Shown here: positions 42,424 to 50,369 of the stretch, piece by piece
Position numbering within the stretch: position 1 is the stretch's first letter
How the letters are laid out: each line of letters begins with the position of its first letter
DNA from: Candidatus Bathyarchaeota archaeon A05DMB-4
GTDB lineage: Archaea > Thermoproteota > Bathyarchaeia > Bathyarchaeales > SOJC01
Assembly (NCBI GenBank): GCA_019685575.1
Contig: JABFQO010000006.1
Location: 29,602-93,601, forward strand
Length of the DNA: 64,000 nt
Direction: 5' to 3'
Notes under the pieces: generated by a model
Told to the model about the DNA's origin: nothing
Seen by the model: only the letters and a program-made list of their open reading frames with translations
The model's database searches: none
Made by a program: the position numbers and the translations under genes

Positions 42424-43467
42424 ATGCAGTTTTCTTCACAAAAAACCCTAAGCCTAATGCGTCGGTTCCTCACGCCAAACACCCCACTCCATGCTCAGTG
42501 GTTCCTTACAGGACGTTGCAATTACAAATGCCGAAGTTGCGGGGTTTGGCGGGAAAAAAACCATGCTAACGAACTCTCCACGAGGGAAGTTAAACTCGGA
42601 CTGGATTCTCTGAAAAAAATAGGAATCGCAGAAATCGTGCTTTCCGGCGGAAACCCGCTCCTTAGAAACGATATTGACGAAATAATCGGATACGCCTCCA
42701 AACATTTCATAACCACGGTCTACGATAACGGTAGCATGGCAGTCAAAAAAATCGACGCGCTTCGAAACGCAGACTTTGTCGCTATATCTTTAGACACTTT
42801 GGATGAAAAGAAGAACGATTACATGCGGGGGGTTAAAGGCGCATGGAAAAAGTCTATGGAAGCCATCGAAACACTTCACAAAGAAGGAATCAACGTAGGC
42901 GTGGCACCGACCATTTCGCAACTGAACATTTACGAAATAAAAAAATTCACACGTTATTTTACTGACCGCGGAATCCCAGTTTGGTACGCGGTGTATTCTC
43001 ATGACGACATGGATGATTCGTTGTTCGGTATAGGTAAAAAGAATGATGAGTTGGAGATTGTCGACAGAAAAGCCATGGTGAAACTCTGCGACGTGTTGAG
43101 GGAAATGAAAAAAGAGAGAAACGGGGTATTCATAACAGACAAAACGCTCGAGGCGTTAAAACAACTGTTCTCGACGGGCGAAAGAACATGGAAATGCCAT
43201 GCATTGCAGAATTTTTGCATGGTTAACCAGTTTGGGCAAGTCTCTGGATGTCACCTCTACAAGCCTGTTGCGAGAGTGACGGAACTTCCAAAAGTTTGGA
43301 GGAGCAAACGGTTCGACTTGCTTCGGGCTAAATACAACGCTTGCCAAAAATGCACTTATGTCTGCTATCTTTTCTACTCAATCCACAGCGGAGTCCACGG
43401 CAACCTCGAAATTCTCAAGGACCAACTGAAAAACGCCAAGTTGCTCATCTCAAAGATGTATGAATAG
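42424..43467 (+). CDS. radical SAM / SPASM-like protein
   Basis: 347 aa. The cluster motif GRCNYKCRSCGVW (CxxxCxxC, Cys about residues 33-40) binds the [4Fe-4S]-SAM centre, and LSGGNPLLRNDIDEI follows as the SAM-binding GGxP-like motif. The C-terminal part has further cysteines (KCHALQNFC, SGCHLYKP, CQKCTYVC) suggesting a SPASM-type auxiliary cluster. Such enzymes mature peptides or modify cofactors and lipids. Start ATG 42424, with a TATA-like TTAAATAGG near 42363. The substrate is unknown. Confidence 0.82.
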   Translation: MQFSSQKTLSLMRRFLTPNTPLHAQWFLTGRCNYKCRSCGVWREKNHANELSTREVKLGLDSLKKIGIAEIVLSGGNPLLRNDIDEIIGYASKHFITTVYDNGSMAVKKIDALRNADFVAISLDTLDEKKNDYMRGVKGAWKKSMEAIETLHKEGINVGVAPTISQLNIYEIKKFTRYFTDRGIPVWYAVYSHDDMDDSLFGIGKKNDELEIVDRKAMVKLCDVLREMKKERNGVFITDKTLEALKQLFSTGERTWKCHALQNFCMVNQFGQVSGCHLYKPVARVTELPKVWRSKRFDLLRAKYNACQKCTYVCYLFYSIHSGVHGNLEILKDQLKNAKLLISKMYE

Positions 43468-43481
43468 TAAAAAGGCATTGC

Positions 43482-43784
43482 CTAAAATTCTATGTCTGGA
43501 AGCGCCAACGAAAAACTGTTCTGAACAGGAAAAACAGGTTCTTGCGGTTCGATGTCTTCTAAAAACCCGAACAAACTATTCGTTTTCTCTCGAAAATAAA
43601 CCGCAAAAAGAATGTCAAACCCAACAACCTCTTTACCATCCGCCTCAAAAATTCTCCGCGGACCTGCATCCTTTGGTTTCCTTAACTCCAAAATTGCTGG
43701 AAGAAAAAGCACAATGAAAAGCACGAATGCACTGAACAATACAAGCGTTAAGATTTGTGGGGTCGAGATCGGAATCGGAATCAA
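43482..43784 (-). CDS. small membrane-anchored protein of unknown function
   Basis: A 100-aa protein: one N-terminal hydrophobic helix (about 8-32, QILTLVLFSAFVLFIVLFLP) followed by a soluble region (ILELRKPKDAGPRRIF, then VVGFDILFAVYFREKTN). The TTG start at 43784 has no strong ribosome site. It converges with the radical SAM gene and is followed upstream by the membrane glycosyltransferase on the same strand. Coding is likely from composition; the family is not recognised. Confidence 0.5.
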   Translation of the reverse strand: MIPIPISTPQILTLVLFSAFVLFIVLFLPAILELRKPKDAGPRRIFEADGKEVVGFDILFAVYFREKTNSLFGFLEDIEPQEPVFPVQNSFSLALPDIEF

Positions 43785-43796
43785 TTCTTATCTTTA

Positions 43797-45077
43797 TCAC
43801 TTTTTGCGCAGACACTCCATATAATTGTTTCCATAGCCGTTATGCAACGTTTTTTTCCATCTAAACTGCTTCTTACCCATCAATTTTGACCCAAAAAGCT
43901 CGATAAACGCCTTGGTGCAGATAGCTATGTTAATGAAGAAGGTAATGAACAACAGGGGGATCAGCCAATAAACGCGACTGCGATCATCTAAATATGCGCC
44001 TATGCCGATCTCGAAAAACGGCGCGAAATTTCCAACGGCGCTGTAAAGCGAAAGCGGAACGAGAGCCCAAAGCGACAAAAACCAAAAGTTTGGGTTAGAA
44101 AAATACAAGGCGGCGCCTACTATCCAAGCCAGCAGAACAATGATTGGAACAAAATAAATGTTAAGCAAAAGCAAACCATCAAATTTTTCTCTTAACCTCA
44201 AATTCTTGGACTTGATAAAATTGAATAGATGCTTAAAAGCACACTGCATATGCCCCTTTGCCCACCTACTTCTTTGACTCCAATAATAACGCCAATTTTC
44301 CACTGCTTCTTCGTAGCTCTCTGCATCATTCACGTAGCGAACCTTGTACCCTGCGAGGTAACAGCGAAAAGTCAAATCTGTGTCTTCAGCCAAAATATTA
44401 CAATCCCAACCGCCCAAAGCGCGAATTAACTCGCTCCTGAAGCCGCCCACGGTACCGCCGAATTGCGGGATCAAGCCTAAATCTTCTCGGGCTTTTTGAT
44501 CTACACGGTAACCAGCGATTCTTTCCAACGCTACCAACCGTGTGATGAGCGAGACTGGCTCGTTTAGAACTGTGACTCTTCCTTGAACTGCTCCAATTTT
44601 CGGATTGCGAAAATGAACGTTAAACCGTTCTATTATGTCGCGTTTGGGATAGTAGTCAGCGTCAAAACAATAGATAATCTCACCAGTTGCGTGGGCTAAG
44701 CCTTCGTTCAACGCATGCGGTTTCCCTATGCCTCCGTTAACATGATCACGGTGGATTACTTTGATAAAACCGTGTTTTTTTGCAAATTCATCCGCGATCT
44801 CTCCTGTCTTATCTCGGGACGCGTCGTTTATAACGATGATTTGGAGTTTGTCCTTAGGGTACGTCAACTCGCACATTCTTTGAAGAAGACGCCCAAGAAC
44901 GTTTTCCTCGTCATACGCTGGAATAAGCACTGAAACGCGCGGTTCGAACTTTTCATCTTTATTCTCGGGTGGTTGCTTCTTTGAACGATATAAAACTGCC
45001 AGCGTGAAGACATAGTGACGAACCATATACAACGCCAAAAGAAGAGTCAAAAACACGAAGGCGATCTCCAAAATCAA
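43797..45077 (-). CDS. membrane processive glycosyltransferase, GT2 family
   Basis: A 426-aa protein with one N-terminal and three to four C-terminal helices around a GT-A catalytic domain. VSVLIPAYDEENVLGRLLQR, VINDASRDKT, CFDADYYPKRDIIERF (DxD), ILAEDTDLTFRC (catalytic ED) and the QRSRW processivity motif are all present. This is the cellulose synthase/hyaluronan synthase-like architecture, so it probably makes a surface polysaccharide or elongates a lipid-linked glycan from a UDP-sugar. Start ATG 45077 with AGGGGGTGAGA just upstream, immediately after the gene at 45084. Confidence 0.88.
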   Translation of the reverse strand: MILEIAFVFLTLLLALYMVRHYVFTLAVLYRSKKQPPENKDEKFEPRVSVLIPAYDEENVLGRLLQRMCELTYPKDKLQIIVINDASRDKTGEIADEFAKKHGFIKVIHRDHVNGGIGKPHALNEGLAHATGEIIYCFDADYYPKRDIIERFNVHFRNPKIGAVQGRVTVLNEPVSLITRLVALERIAGYRVDQKAREDLGLIPQFGGTVGGFRSELIRALGGWDCNILAEDTDLTFRCYLAGYKVRYVNDAESYEEAVENWRYYWSQRSRWAKGHMQCAFKHLFNFIKSKNLRLREKFDGLLLLNIYFVPIIVLLAWIVGAALYFSNPNFWFLSLWALVPLSLYSAVGNFAPFFEIGIGAYLDDRSRVYWLIPLLFITFFINIAICTKAFIELFGSKLMGKKQFRWKKTLHNGYGNNYMECLRKK

Positions 45078-45083
45078 AATATC

Positions 45084-45566
45084 TCACCCCCTTCTCTTCA
45101 CTGAAACCAAAACGGAAAGCCCAAAAGCCCACATCGAAACGACCCAAAATAACTCGAAAAAAGGACAAATCACCACGTACAAACAATCAAAACCATCACC
45201 GCAATAATGAGTAAGATTGGCCGTAATAAAAGCCAGCAAATATTCCCAAACAAACCCAAGACCGTGACCAGCCGCCAAGAGAAAAATTTTGTAAAAGAGT
45301 GGCCCAGTTAATGGAAAAACTAGAAACACAAACAGTGCGTCGAAAAACAGAACCACCAATGAAACCAGAGAAAACCCAAAGAAAACGTACGGATAAACCC
45401 GCGACAAAAGAAACAAAAGGATAAAAGCATAGGTTCCCATGGTCACATGGAAAAGATTCGGGTTCACTGCAAGAGGCTCAAGGCTACCATTATCCGATTT
45501 AATCGTTTCTTCCTCCCTAAACGATCCCTTGGAAATGTAGAACTTTGTTATAGAAGATATGTCCAT
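45084..45566 (-). CDS. multi-pass membrane protein of unknown function
   Basis: 160 aa: an N-terminal soluble stretch of about 40 residues, then four hydrophobic helices (YAFILLFLLSRVYPYVFFGF, LVSLVVLFFDALFVFLVFPL, KIFLLAAGHGLGFVWEYLLA, FFELFWVVSMWAFGLSVLVS). It ends 6 nt before the GT2 gene and shares its strand, so it may be an accessory subunit of the glycosyltransferase. ATG 45566. The family is not recognised. Confidence 0.6.
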   Translation of the reverse strand: MDISSITKFYISKGSFREEETIKSDNGSLEPLAVNPNLFHVTMGTYAFILLFLLSRVYPYVFFGFSLVSLVVLFFDALFVFLVFPLTGPLFYKIFLLAAGHGLGFVWEYLLAFITANLTHYCGDGFDCLYVVICPFFELFWVVSMWAFGLSVLVSVKRRG

Positions 45567-45655
45567 AAAAAACTTTCGGGAAGACCCGAACCGCCATGTT
45601 TTAACGAAAAACTGATATGCTTAGAAGGAGAAGGTGAATGTTTGGAGGGTAAACT

Positions 45656-45943
45656 TTGCCCCTGTATATTCTCATGTCGACCCTTACCGATGAAGGCTGG
45701 AAAACAGTTAAAGAAAAACCCGAACGCATCAAAGAAGTCAACCGGGAAATCGAAAAATACGGCGTTAAGGTGCTTTATCAATACGCAACGCTTGGCCCTT
45801 ACGATTTTGTTAACATCGTCGAAGCCCCAGACAACAAAACAATCGCACGAGTGTCCATAGAACTAGGCTCACGCGGCACCGTTCAAATCAAAAGCATGCC
45901 CGCAATTCCCATAGACGAATTCATTAACGCCGTCAAAAAATAA
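45656..45943 (+). CDS. GYD domain protein
   Basis: A 95-aa ferredoxin-like alpha/beta protein of the GYD family, named for the conserved Gly-Tyr-Asp; here LYQYATLGPYDFVNIVEAPD has the variant GPYD. PLYILMSTLTDEGWKTVKEK forms the first strand and helix. Function is unestablished; members may be oligomeric small-molecule-binding proteins. TTG start at 45656 preceded by TTGGAGGGT. Confidence 0.85.
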   Translation: MPLYILMSTLTDEGWKTVKEKPERIKEVNREIEKYGVKVLYQYATLGPYDFVNIVEAPDNKTIARVSIELGSRGTVQIKSMPAIPIDEFINAVKK

Positions 45944-45970
45944 CCCAAATTTTTTCTTTTTCCAGGGCAC

Positions 45971-46699
45971 CTAAAATTTTGAAACCACAGAAAGGATTTC
46001 ATTTAAATCTTTTACAACAAAATCAGGACGCACCGCTGTTTTTTCCAAGTCTGTCATGCTGTAGAACTGTGAGGGAATAAAAATTGTCTTCATACCCACG
46101 CTCTGAGCACCTTTGATGTCCTCTAACGGGCTATCACCTACATATGCTACCTTTTCACCGGTCGCGTGCAATTTTTCCAAGATTTCTCGAAAAACCTTGA
46201 TGCTGGGTTTGCGCCAGCCAAAGTCTTGCGAAACGAGCACGTGGTCGAAATAGTGCCTTATGCCGAGTTTTCTTAAGCCCGTATGAACGACCGGAGCGTA
46301 AGTGAAATTTGAGACAAGCCCTAACGCAAGGTCGGGCGAAAGTTTTTCTAGAACCTTCTTTGCGTTTTGTCGTAGTTTTAACGATGCGATGTAATCTTCA
46401 AAGAAGGAATTGATCGCCGCGGTGATGTTTTTATCTGCATGTGTTGTTTGGTATCCCAACATGTTTAGCGCCTCGGAAACCCAGACTGCGTTGGTGACTT
46501 CCACTAGTTTTTCGTAGCGTATACTCCTGTACTTCTGATGCGTCTTCTCGTAAGCATCAACAAACCTATTGTAGTCCATTTTAAAACCAGCAGCTCCAAG
46601 GCTTTCGTACAGTTTTCTTACAGATTTTTCAAAAGAATACTCCTCCACCATAGCGAGTGTGCCGATAAAATCGAAAACCACCGCGTTCAACGTTGTCAT
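45971..46699 (-). CDS. HAD-superfamily hydrolase (haloacid dehalogenase-like) with altered motif I
   Basis: 242 aa from ATG 46699 (AAGGCGAG upstream; the ORF is open to 46816). Motif I reads VVFDFIGTLA, so the nucleophile Asp is kept but the +2 residue is Ile instead of the general acid/base Asp. Motif II is LGLVSNFTYAP, motif III RKPSIKVFREIL (Lys) and motif IV YVGDSPLEDIKGAQ. The cap helix region is at 20-95. Phosphatase activity may be lost or altered. It diverges from the tRNA-Gly gene. Confidence 0.8.
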   Translation of the reverse strand: MTTLNAVVFDFIGTLAMVEEYSFEKSVRKLYESLGAAGFKMDYNRFVDAYEKTHQKYRSIRYEKLVEVTNAVWVSEALNMLGYQTTHADKNITAAINSFFEDYIASLKLRQNAKKVLEKLSPDLALGLVSNFTYAPVVHTGLRKLGIRHYFDHVLVSQDFGWRKPSIKVFREILEKLHATGEKVAYVGDSPLEDIKGAQSVGMKTIFIPSQFYSMTDLEKTAVRPDFVVKDLNEILSVVSKF

Positions 46700-46742
46700 C
46701 GTTTCTCGCCTTCGATAATCGACACTTTTGTTTCCGAGCATG

Positions 46743-46762
46743 ATAAATCTTGCTTGATTTAT
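46743..46762 (-). promoter_or_regulatory. palindromic promoter element of the HAD gene
   Basis: ATAAATC-TTGCTT-GATTTAT has perfect 7-bp arms and a 6-nt spacer. On the minus strand it contains TATAAATC, a good TATA box 57-64 nt upstream of the HAD start. The symmetry could be an operator overlapping the TATA element. Confidence 0.4.
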
Positions 46763-46828
46763 ACAATGCATTTTGGGAAATTTTAATTTGGAAGCAACCC
46801 TCTTTCTAATAGGCATTCATTGTGCAAC

Positions 46829-46905
46829 GCGGCCGTAGTCTAGCCTGGTTAGGACGTCGGCCTTCCAAGCCGTTAACCCGGGTCCAAATCCCGGCGGCCG
46901 CACCA
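46829..46905 (+). tRNA. tRNA-Gly (anticodon TCC)
   Basis: The acceptor arms GCGGCCG (46829-46835) and CGGCCGC (46895-46901) pair perfectly. D-arm GTCT...GGAC. The anticodon loop CTTCCAA gives anticodon TCC (46864-46866), between CGGC and GCCG stems. The T-arm CCGGG-TCCAAAT-CCCGG is standard except for a TCC start of the loop. Discriminator A902, and CCA is encoded (46903-46905). No intron. A TATA-like TTTTAATTT sits about 45 nt upstream. Confidence 0.95.
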
Positions 46906-47058
46906 TTCGACGATATTTTTCATGGTCTGTTTTGGCTGGGGCGGTATTCTGTTTTAGAGCGAAGGATAAATAGCGGTGGCAAGCAAGTCGTTATGGGCAT
47001 AATAGGGACTGTCGCTGTTAAAAAGGGCAGTTGAGTTTGGGGAGAGCGCCGTTGTGAG

Positions 47059-47805
47059 ATGAAGAGAGAGAAGAAAATTGCGAAAGCCAAGAATAATCCT
47101 CTCGTTTCGATAGTTATACCCGTCCATATCACCGCCAAAGCAGAGAAATGCCTAAAGGCACTCGAACGGCAAACGTACCCAAACATAGAAATAATCACCA
47201 TAGACCGCAAGGGGTTCCCAGCCGAAAAGCGAAACTACGGGTTCACCAAAAGCAAAGGAGAATATGTTTTCTTCTTGGACGAAGACGAATACCTCAGCCC
47301 CACAGCCATCGAAGATTGCGTTAGAGAAGCCGAGAAGGGCTACGACGTGATCGCTATGCCCATCATTAAAAAACCACCCGTTTCCTACATGTCAAGATGC
47401 ATCGCCATAACACGAACAAACACGCCTAAAATGATGTTTTTCAGGCGGGGCGTGTTGGAAAAAATTGGACTGTTTAACCCAAAGTATGTGTTATGTGATG
47501 ACGTGGAAATTCTGGAACGCGTTATAAAGAATAACTACAGAATAGGCAAGGTGTCCACGTGCTTTATGCTGCATGATGAAGAAACAACCCTAAGGGGCGT
47601 GTTGTTCAAGAGCCTTTTCGGAAGAAAACCCTTCAGCGAAATCGCCTACGTCTGTCAGCTTCCAGAACTAGTGCGAATAACAGGTTTAGGTGGAACTTCG
47701 ACCAATCGTGTCAGAATATTCAGACGCCTTCTAAAAGAACCCGTTTATATTCCAGGAGTCTTGTTCGTCATGGGATTGCGGTTCATAGTTCGTCGAATCC
47801 CATAA
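47059..47805 (+). CDS. glycosyltransferase family 2
   Basis: A 248-aa GT-A enzyme: PLVSIVIPVHITAKAEKCLK, IITIDRKGFPAEKRNYGFTK, and the metal-binding FFLDEDEYLSPTAIEDC (DxD). It is shorter than usual, and the C-terminus has a basic amphipathic stretch with a possible membrane-associated helix (YIPGVLFVMGLRFIVRRIP). Likely adds a sugar to a lipid-linked precursor. ATG 47059. It converges with the GT4 gene, ten bases apart. A TATA-like GGATAAATAG lies near 46964. Confidence 0.82.
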   Translation: MKREKKIAKAKNNPLVSIVIPVHITAKAEKCLKALERQTYPNIEIITIDRKGFPAEKRNYGFTKSKGEYVFFLDEDEYLSPTAIEDCVREAEKGYDVIAMPIIKKPPVSYMSRCIAITRTNTPKMMFFRRGVLEKIGLFNPKYVLCDDVEILERVIKNNYRIGKVSTCFMLHDEETTLRGVLFKSLFGRKPFSEIAYVCQLPELVRITGLGGTSTNRVRIFRRLLKEPVYIPGVLFVMGLRFIVRRIP

Positions 47806-47815
47806 CGCATATCCT

Positions 47816-48760
47816 TTAACTTGGTTTAACCAAATCCTTGTAGACTTGCAATACACGGTTTGCAATCTTCTGTGGGTCGTGGTTTTGTTTCAAATAAGCG
47901 TATTCTGCTTCCCAAAGTTGGGGCGACAAGTTCTCAATTGCCTCTGTCAGAGTTTCAACCGTGTTCACGTCTTTTATCGGGAAGTCCTTGTATGCTTCAT
48001 GCTTTGAAGACACGTTGGTAATTGTCGGTACGCCGCACGCAATGGCTTCTAGAGAGGTCATTCCGAAGGTTCCAGCCTTGAACTGGTCTAGGACCAAGTC
48101 GGCGTTCCAAAAGTAGACGTTCAGGTTTTGATGCGGCACTTTTGGCAGTATTGCTATTTTTAGATCTAGCGCTTTTGCCAGTCTTAGTGTTTTCTCAAAA
48201 TCTTTGCCGTACTCTATGATGGAGACTTTGGTTTTGTCTTTTAGTCTCGCTAACGCTTGAATCGCTATGTCGGTGCCCTTAACCGCCCAGTTTGAGCCGC
48301 TCGCAATCAGAACCCTTAATCTTCCCTTTCGTTTAACAGGCTTTTTCGGGTAGAACAACGTAGTGTCAACGGGGTTTGGCAGGTACTCGACGTCTTCTCG
48401 GTATTTCTGCGCTATTTCCACCAAGTCAGGCGTACTCACAAAGAGCTCGCTGCATTTTTTCAGGTTGCTCTTGACAATCCTGCCTAAAGCAAAGCGGTTC
48501 AAAGTTGCCGTCAAGTCACTGCCGTGAGCGTGCCCTACAAGAGGTTTTTTCCCGAAGAGTGAGGCAAGATAGCAGTCTTGCAGCAAATAATGCACGTGAT
48601 AGATGTCGGCTTTTGCCCTTAAAGTTTTGTAGGCGACGCCGAAGGTTTTGCTCCACAAGCCGCGTGAGCGTTTTATGTGGGTGGCTTCGACGTCTTTTGG
48701 TAGGTATTTCAGTATGGTTTCGCCCACGTAGGCGCAGTCGTTAATCATCGCAAGTTTCAT
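47816..48760 (-). CDS. glycosyltransferase family 4
   Basis: A 314-aa GT-B enzyme. The N-terminal domain has MKLAMINDCAYVGETILKYL and GHAHGSDLTATLN. The C-terminal nucleotide-sugar domain has LRVLIASGSNWAVKGTDIAI (the usual KG), LDQFKAGTFGMTSLEAIACG and VPTITNVSSKHEAY, with the conserved Glu in SLEA. Last gene of the coupled aglB operon: its ATG overlaps the stop of a 43-aa ORF (ATGA). Presumably adds a sugar during lipid-linked glycan assembly on the cytoplasmic face. Confidence 0.85.
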   Translation of the reverse strand: MKLAMINDCAYVGETILKYLPKDVEATHIKRSRGLWSKTFGVAYKTLRAKADIYHVHYLLQDCYLASLFGKKPLVGHAHGSDLTATLNRFALGRIVKSNLKKCSELFVSTPDLVEIAQKYREDVEYLPNPVDTTLFYPKKPVKRKGRLRVLIASGSNWAVKGTDIAIQALARLKDKTKVSIIEYGKDFEKTLRLAKALDLKIAILPKVPHQNLNVYFWNADLVLDQFKAGTFGMTSLEAIACGVPTITNVSSKHEAYKDFPIKDVNTVETLTEAIENLSPQLWEAEYAYLKQNHDPQKIANRVLQVYKDLVKPS

Positions 48761-48888
48761 TCGGTTTTCACTTCATACTCGGCTATGGCGAAATACTCGT
48801 TCTTCTTCATTTGGCGAATCGTTTCTTCCAAATACGCCGCGACGCTGACGGGCTTTTCTGTCTTGATCCGCAACGTAACAGTCTGCAT
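48757..48888 (-). CDS. 43-aa protein coupled within the glycan operon
   Basis: ATG 48888 opens MQTVTLRIKTEKPVSVAAYL, EETIRQMKKNEYFAIAEYEV, KTE, ending with a TGA overlapping the GT4 start (ATGA). It begins 4 nt after the stop of the DUF354 gene. The perfect operon fit and the beta-helix-beta look (TVTLRIKTEKP, helix AAYLEETIRQMKK, FAIAEYEV) argue that it is real. No family is recognised; it may be a small regulatory or scaffold subunit. Confidence 0.55.
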   Translation of the reverse strand: MQTVTLRIKTEKPVSVAAYLEETIRQMKKNEYFAIAEYEVKTE

Positions 48889-48891
48889 GTT

Positions 48892-49875
48892 TTAGCTTAA
48901 TCCCTCCTTGACTAAACGTTCAATCACGTCCAACGGGTTCTCCAACGCTGCAAGACGCGCCCTCACATCGAACCTTTTGCCCATATACTTCTTAGCGTAG
49001 CTTAAAACCTTCGCCGGTGGCACGGTGAAAAGCGGAAAACCCTTCTTGGCAACGTACTCGTTTGCGTACAAGCGCCCAATAGTTGTCGAAACAACAATAG
49101 AAGGCGTTCCCTGCAAAGCCGCCTCTCGGGACAGAGTTCCGCCAACAGTCACGACAAGGTCGGCATGCGCAGCGATGCTCGCGGAATCAACAAAACCCTT
49201 CGGCACCACAAGGTTTTTTCGGTCACGTCTTTCGTAGCGTGAAAGAAACAGGACGTGGCCAAGCGCTGTCAGTTTGTGCGCCAGTGTTTCGGTCAAGTCG
49301 TCTTTTCCCGCGGCGTACACTGCCTTGGTTTCCATTTGGCGAACCACAATCAAAGGCTTTTCATAATGTAACTTGGCTGGCTTGTGATCTTTTATCCATG
49401 CGACCTCGTCGACGCCGTCGAATTGAACTATTTTTTCTGGGCCGTATTTTTTGTAGAATCCGATGGGTAGCGCCTTTGAGATTATTAGGGCATTACTTAG
49501 AGAAAGAGTAAGTTTGTTTGCGGCGGTTGCGTGAGGAGCGTCGGACGTAGTTATGACGGGGATACCCAATCCAAACGCTACTCTGCACAGTTCGGGCGAC
49601 TGGTGAGAAACAGCCAAGTCGGGTGGGGTTTCTTTAAACATCCGGCAGAACCGTAGTTGCCTGCGCGTGCTCTCTAAGACTCGCGTGTAAGCGGATGTGG
49701 GAGCGTATTTCCCGATCGTTATGAATTTTTCGCCTAAAGCCTCGGCTAGCGCAGTCGTGTCGGGGTGTTTTCTGGTGGTTAGAATAACTTCGTGCCCTAA
49801 CATCCTTAACCGTCTTGCCACCGCAACGGCGTACCGCACATGCTTTCCCGTGCAAGCGTCATACCAAACTCGCAT
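48892..49875 (-). CDS. DUF354 family (UDP-GlcNAc 2-epimerase/GT-B-like) protein
   Basis: A 327-aa GT-B-fold protein of archaeal DUF354. MRVWYDACTGKHVRYAVAVA, LGHEVILTTRKHPDTTALAE, SHQSPELCRVAFGLGIPVIT, TVGGTLSREAALQGTPSIVV and the distal RLYANEYVAKKGFPLF are recognisable. Homologues sit in surface-glycan clusters and resemble sugar-nucleotide epimerases or transferases; the reaction is not established to my knowledge. Its ATG shares one base with the upstream HAD stop (TGATG). Part of the aglB operon. Confidence 0.85.
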   Translation of the reverse strand: MRVWYDACTGKHVRYAVAVARRLRMLGHEVILTTRKHPDTTALAEALGEKFITIGKYAPTSAYTRVLESTRRQLRFCRMFKETPPDLAVSHQSPELCRVAFGLGIPVITTSDAPHATAANKLTLSLSNALIISKALPIGFYKKYGPEKIVQFDGVDEVAWIKDHKPAKLHYEKPLIVVRQMETKAVYAAGKDDLTETLAHKLTALGHVLFLSRYERRDRKNLVVPKGFVDSASIAAHADLVVTVGGTLSREAALQGTPSIVVSTTIGRLYANEYVAKKGFPLFTVPPAKVLSYAKKYMGKRFDVRARLAALENPLDVIERLVKEGLS

Positions 49876-50369
49876 CAGTTTTTCACCATTTTAAATTTGC
49901 AGCCAACTGTTTCTGCTGCGGTTTTGTCGGTTTCTCTGTCGCCGATGACTATTACGTTTTCTGGTTTTAATCTTAACCTTTCCATCGCCATTTTAATCTG
50001 CGTGATTCTGTCGAGGCTGTCTTCGCGGGTGATTATGACGTTAAATGAAAGAGTGAGGGCTTCGAGAATTCTTTGCACGGTTTTCTTTCCCTGCATCGTC
50101 ACGAGTGCTCGCGGCAGGTTTCGATATTGTTGATAAAGCGTCATTCCTTCTTCAACAATCGTCATTCTCGGGAGAGCCGCGAATTCCATGTTGGTCCATG
50201 TCTCGAAGACGCGTTTTTTCAGCGTCGGGTTTAACTCGGCGATCGTTTTTGTTACGGGTTCAACACAGGGTTTTCCTGTTATTTTCTTAAACTCAGCGTA
50301 CAATCCTTCATAGTCTATCGGTAAGTTAACCAATGTGCCGTCAAGGTCGAAGATGGCGGCTTCAATCAC
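49875..50369 (-). CDS. HAD-family phosphatase
   Basis: A 164-aa HAD hydrolase. Motif I AAIFDLDGTLVNLPIDYEGL has both aspartates, motif II ALVTMQGKKTVQRILEALTL, motif III ITQIKMAMERLRL and motif IV VIVIGDRETDKTAAETVGCK. In a sugar-nucleotide operon it may be a sugar-phosphate phosphatase. It overlaps the ATP-grasp gene by 4 nt (ATGA) and the DUF354 gene by 1 nt. Confidence 0.85.
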   Translation of the reverse strand: MIEAAIFDLDGTLVNLPIDYEGLYAEFKKITGKPCVEPVTKTIAELNPTLKKRVFETWTNMEFAALPRMTIVEEGMTLYQQYRNLPRALVTMQGKKTVQRILEALTLSFNVIITREDSLDRITQIKMAMERLRLKPENVIVIGDRETDKTAAETVGCKFKMVKN

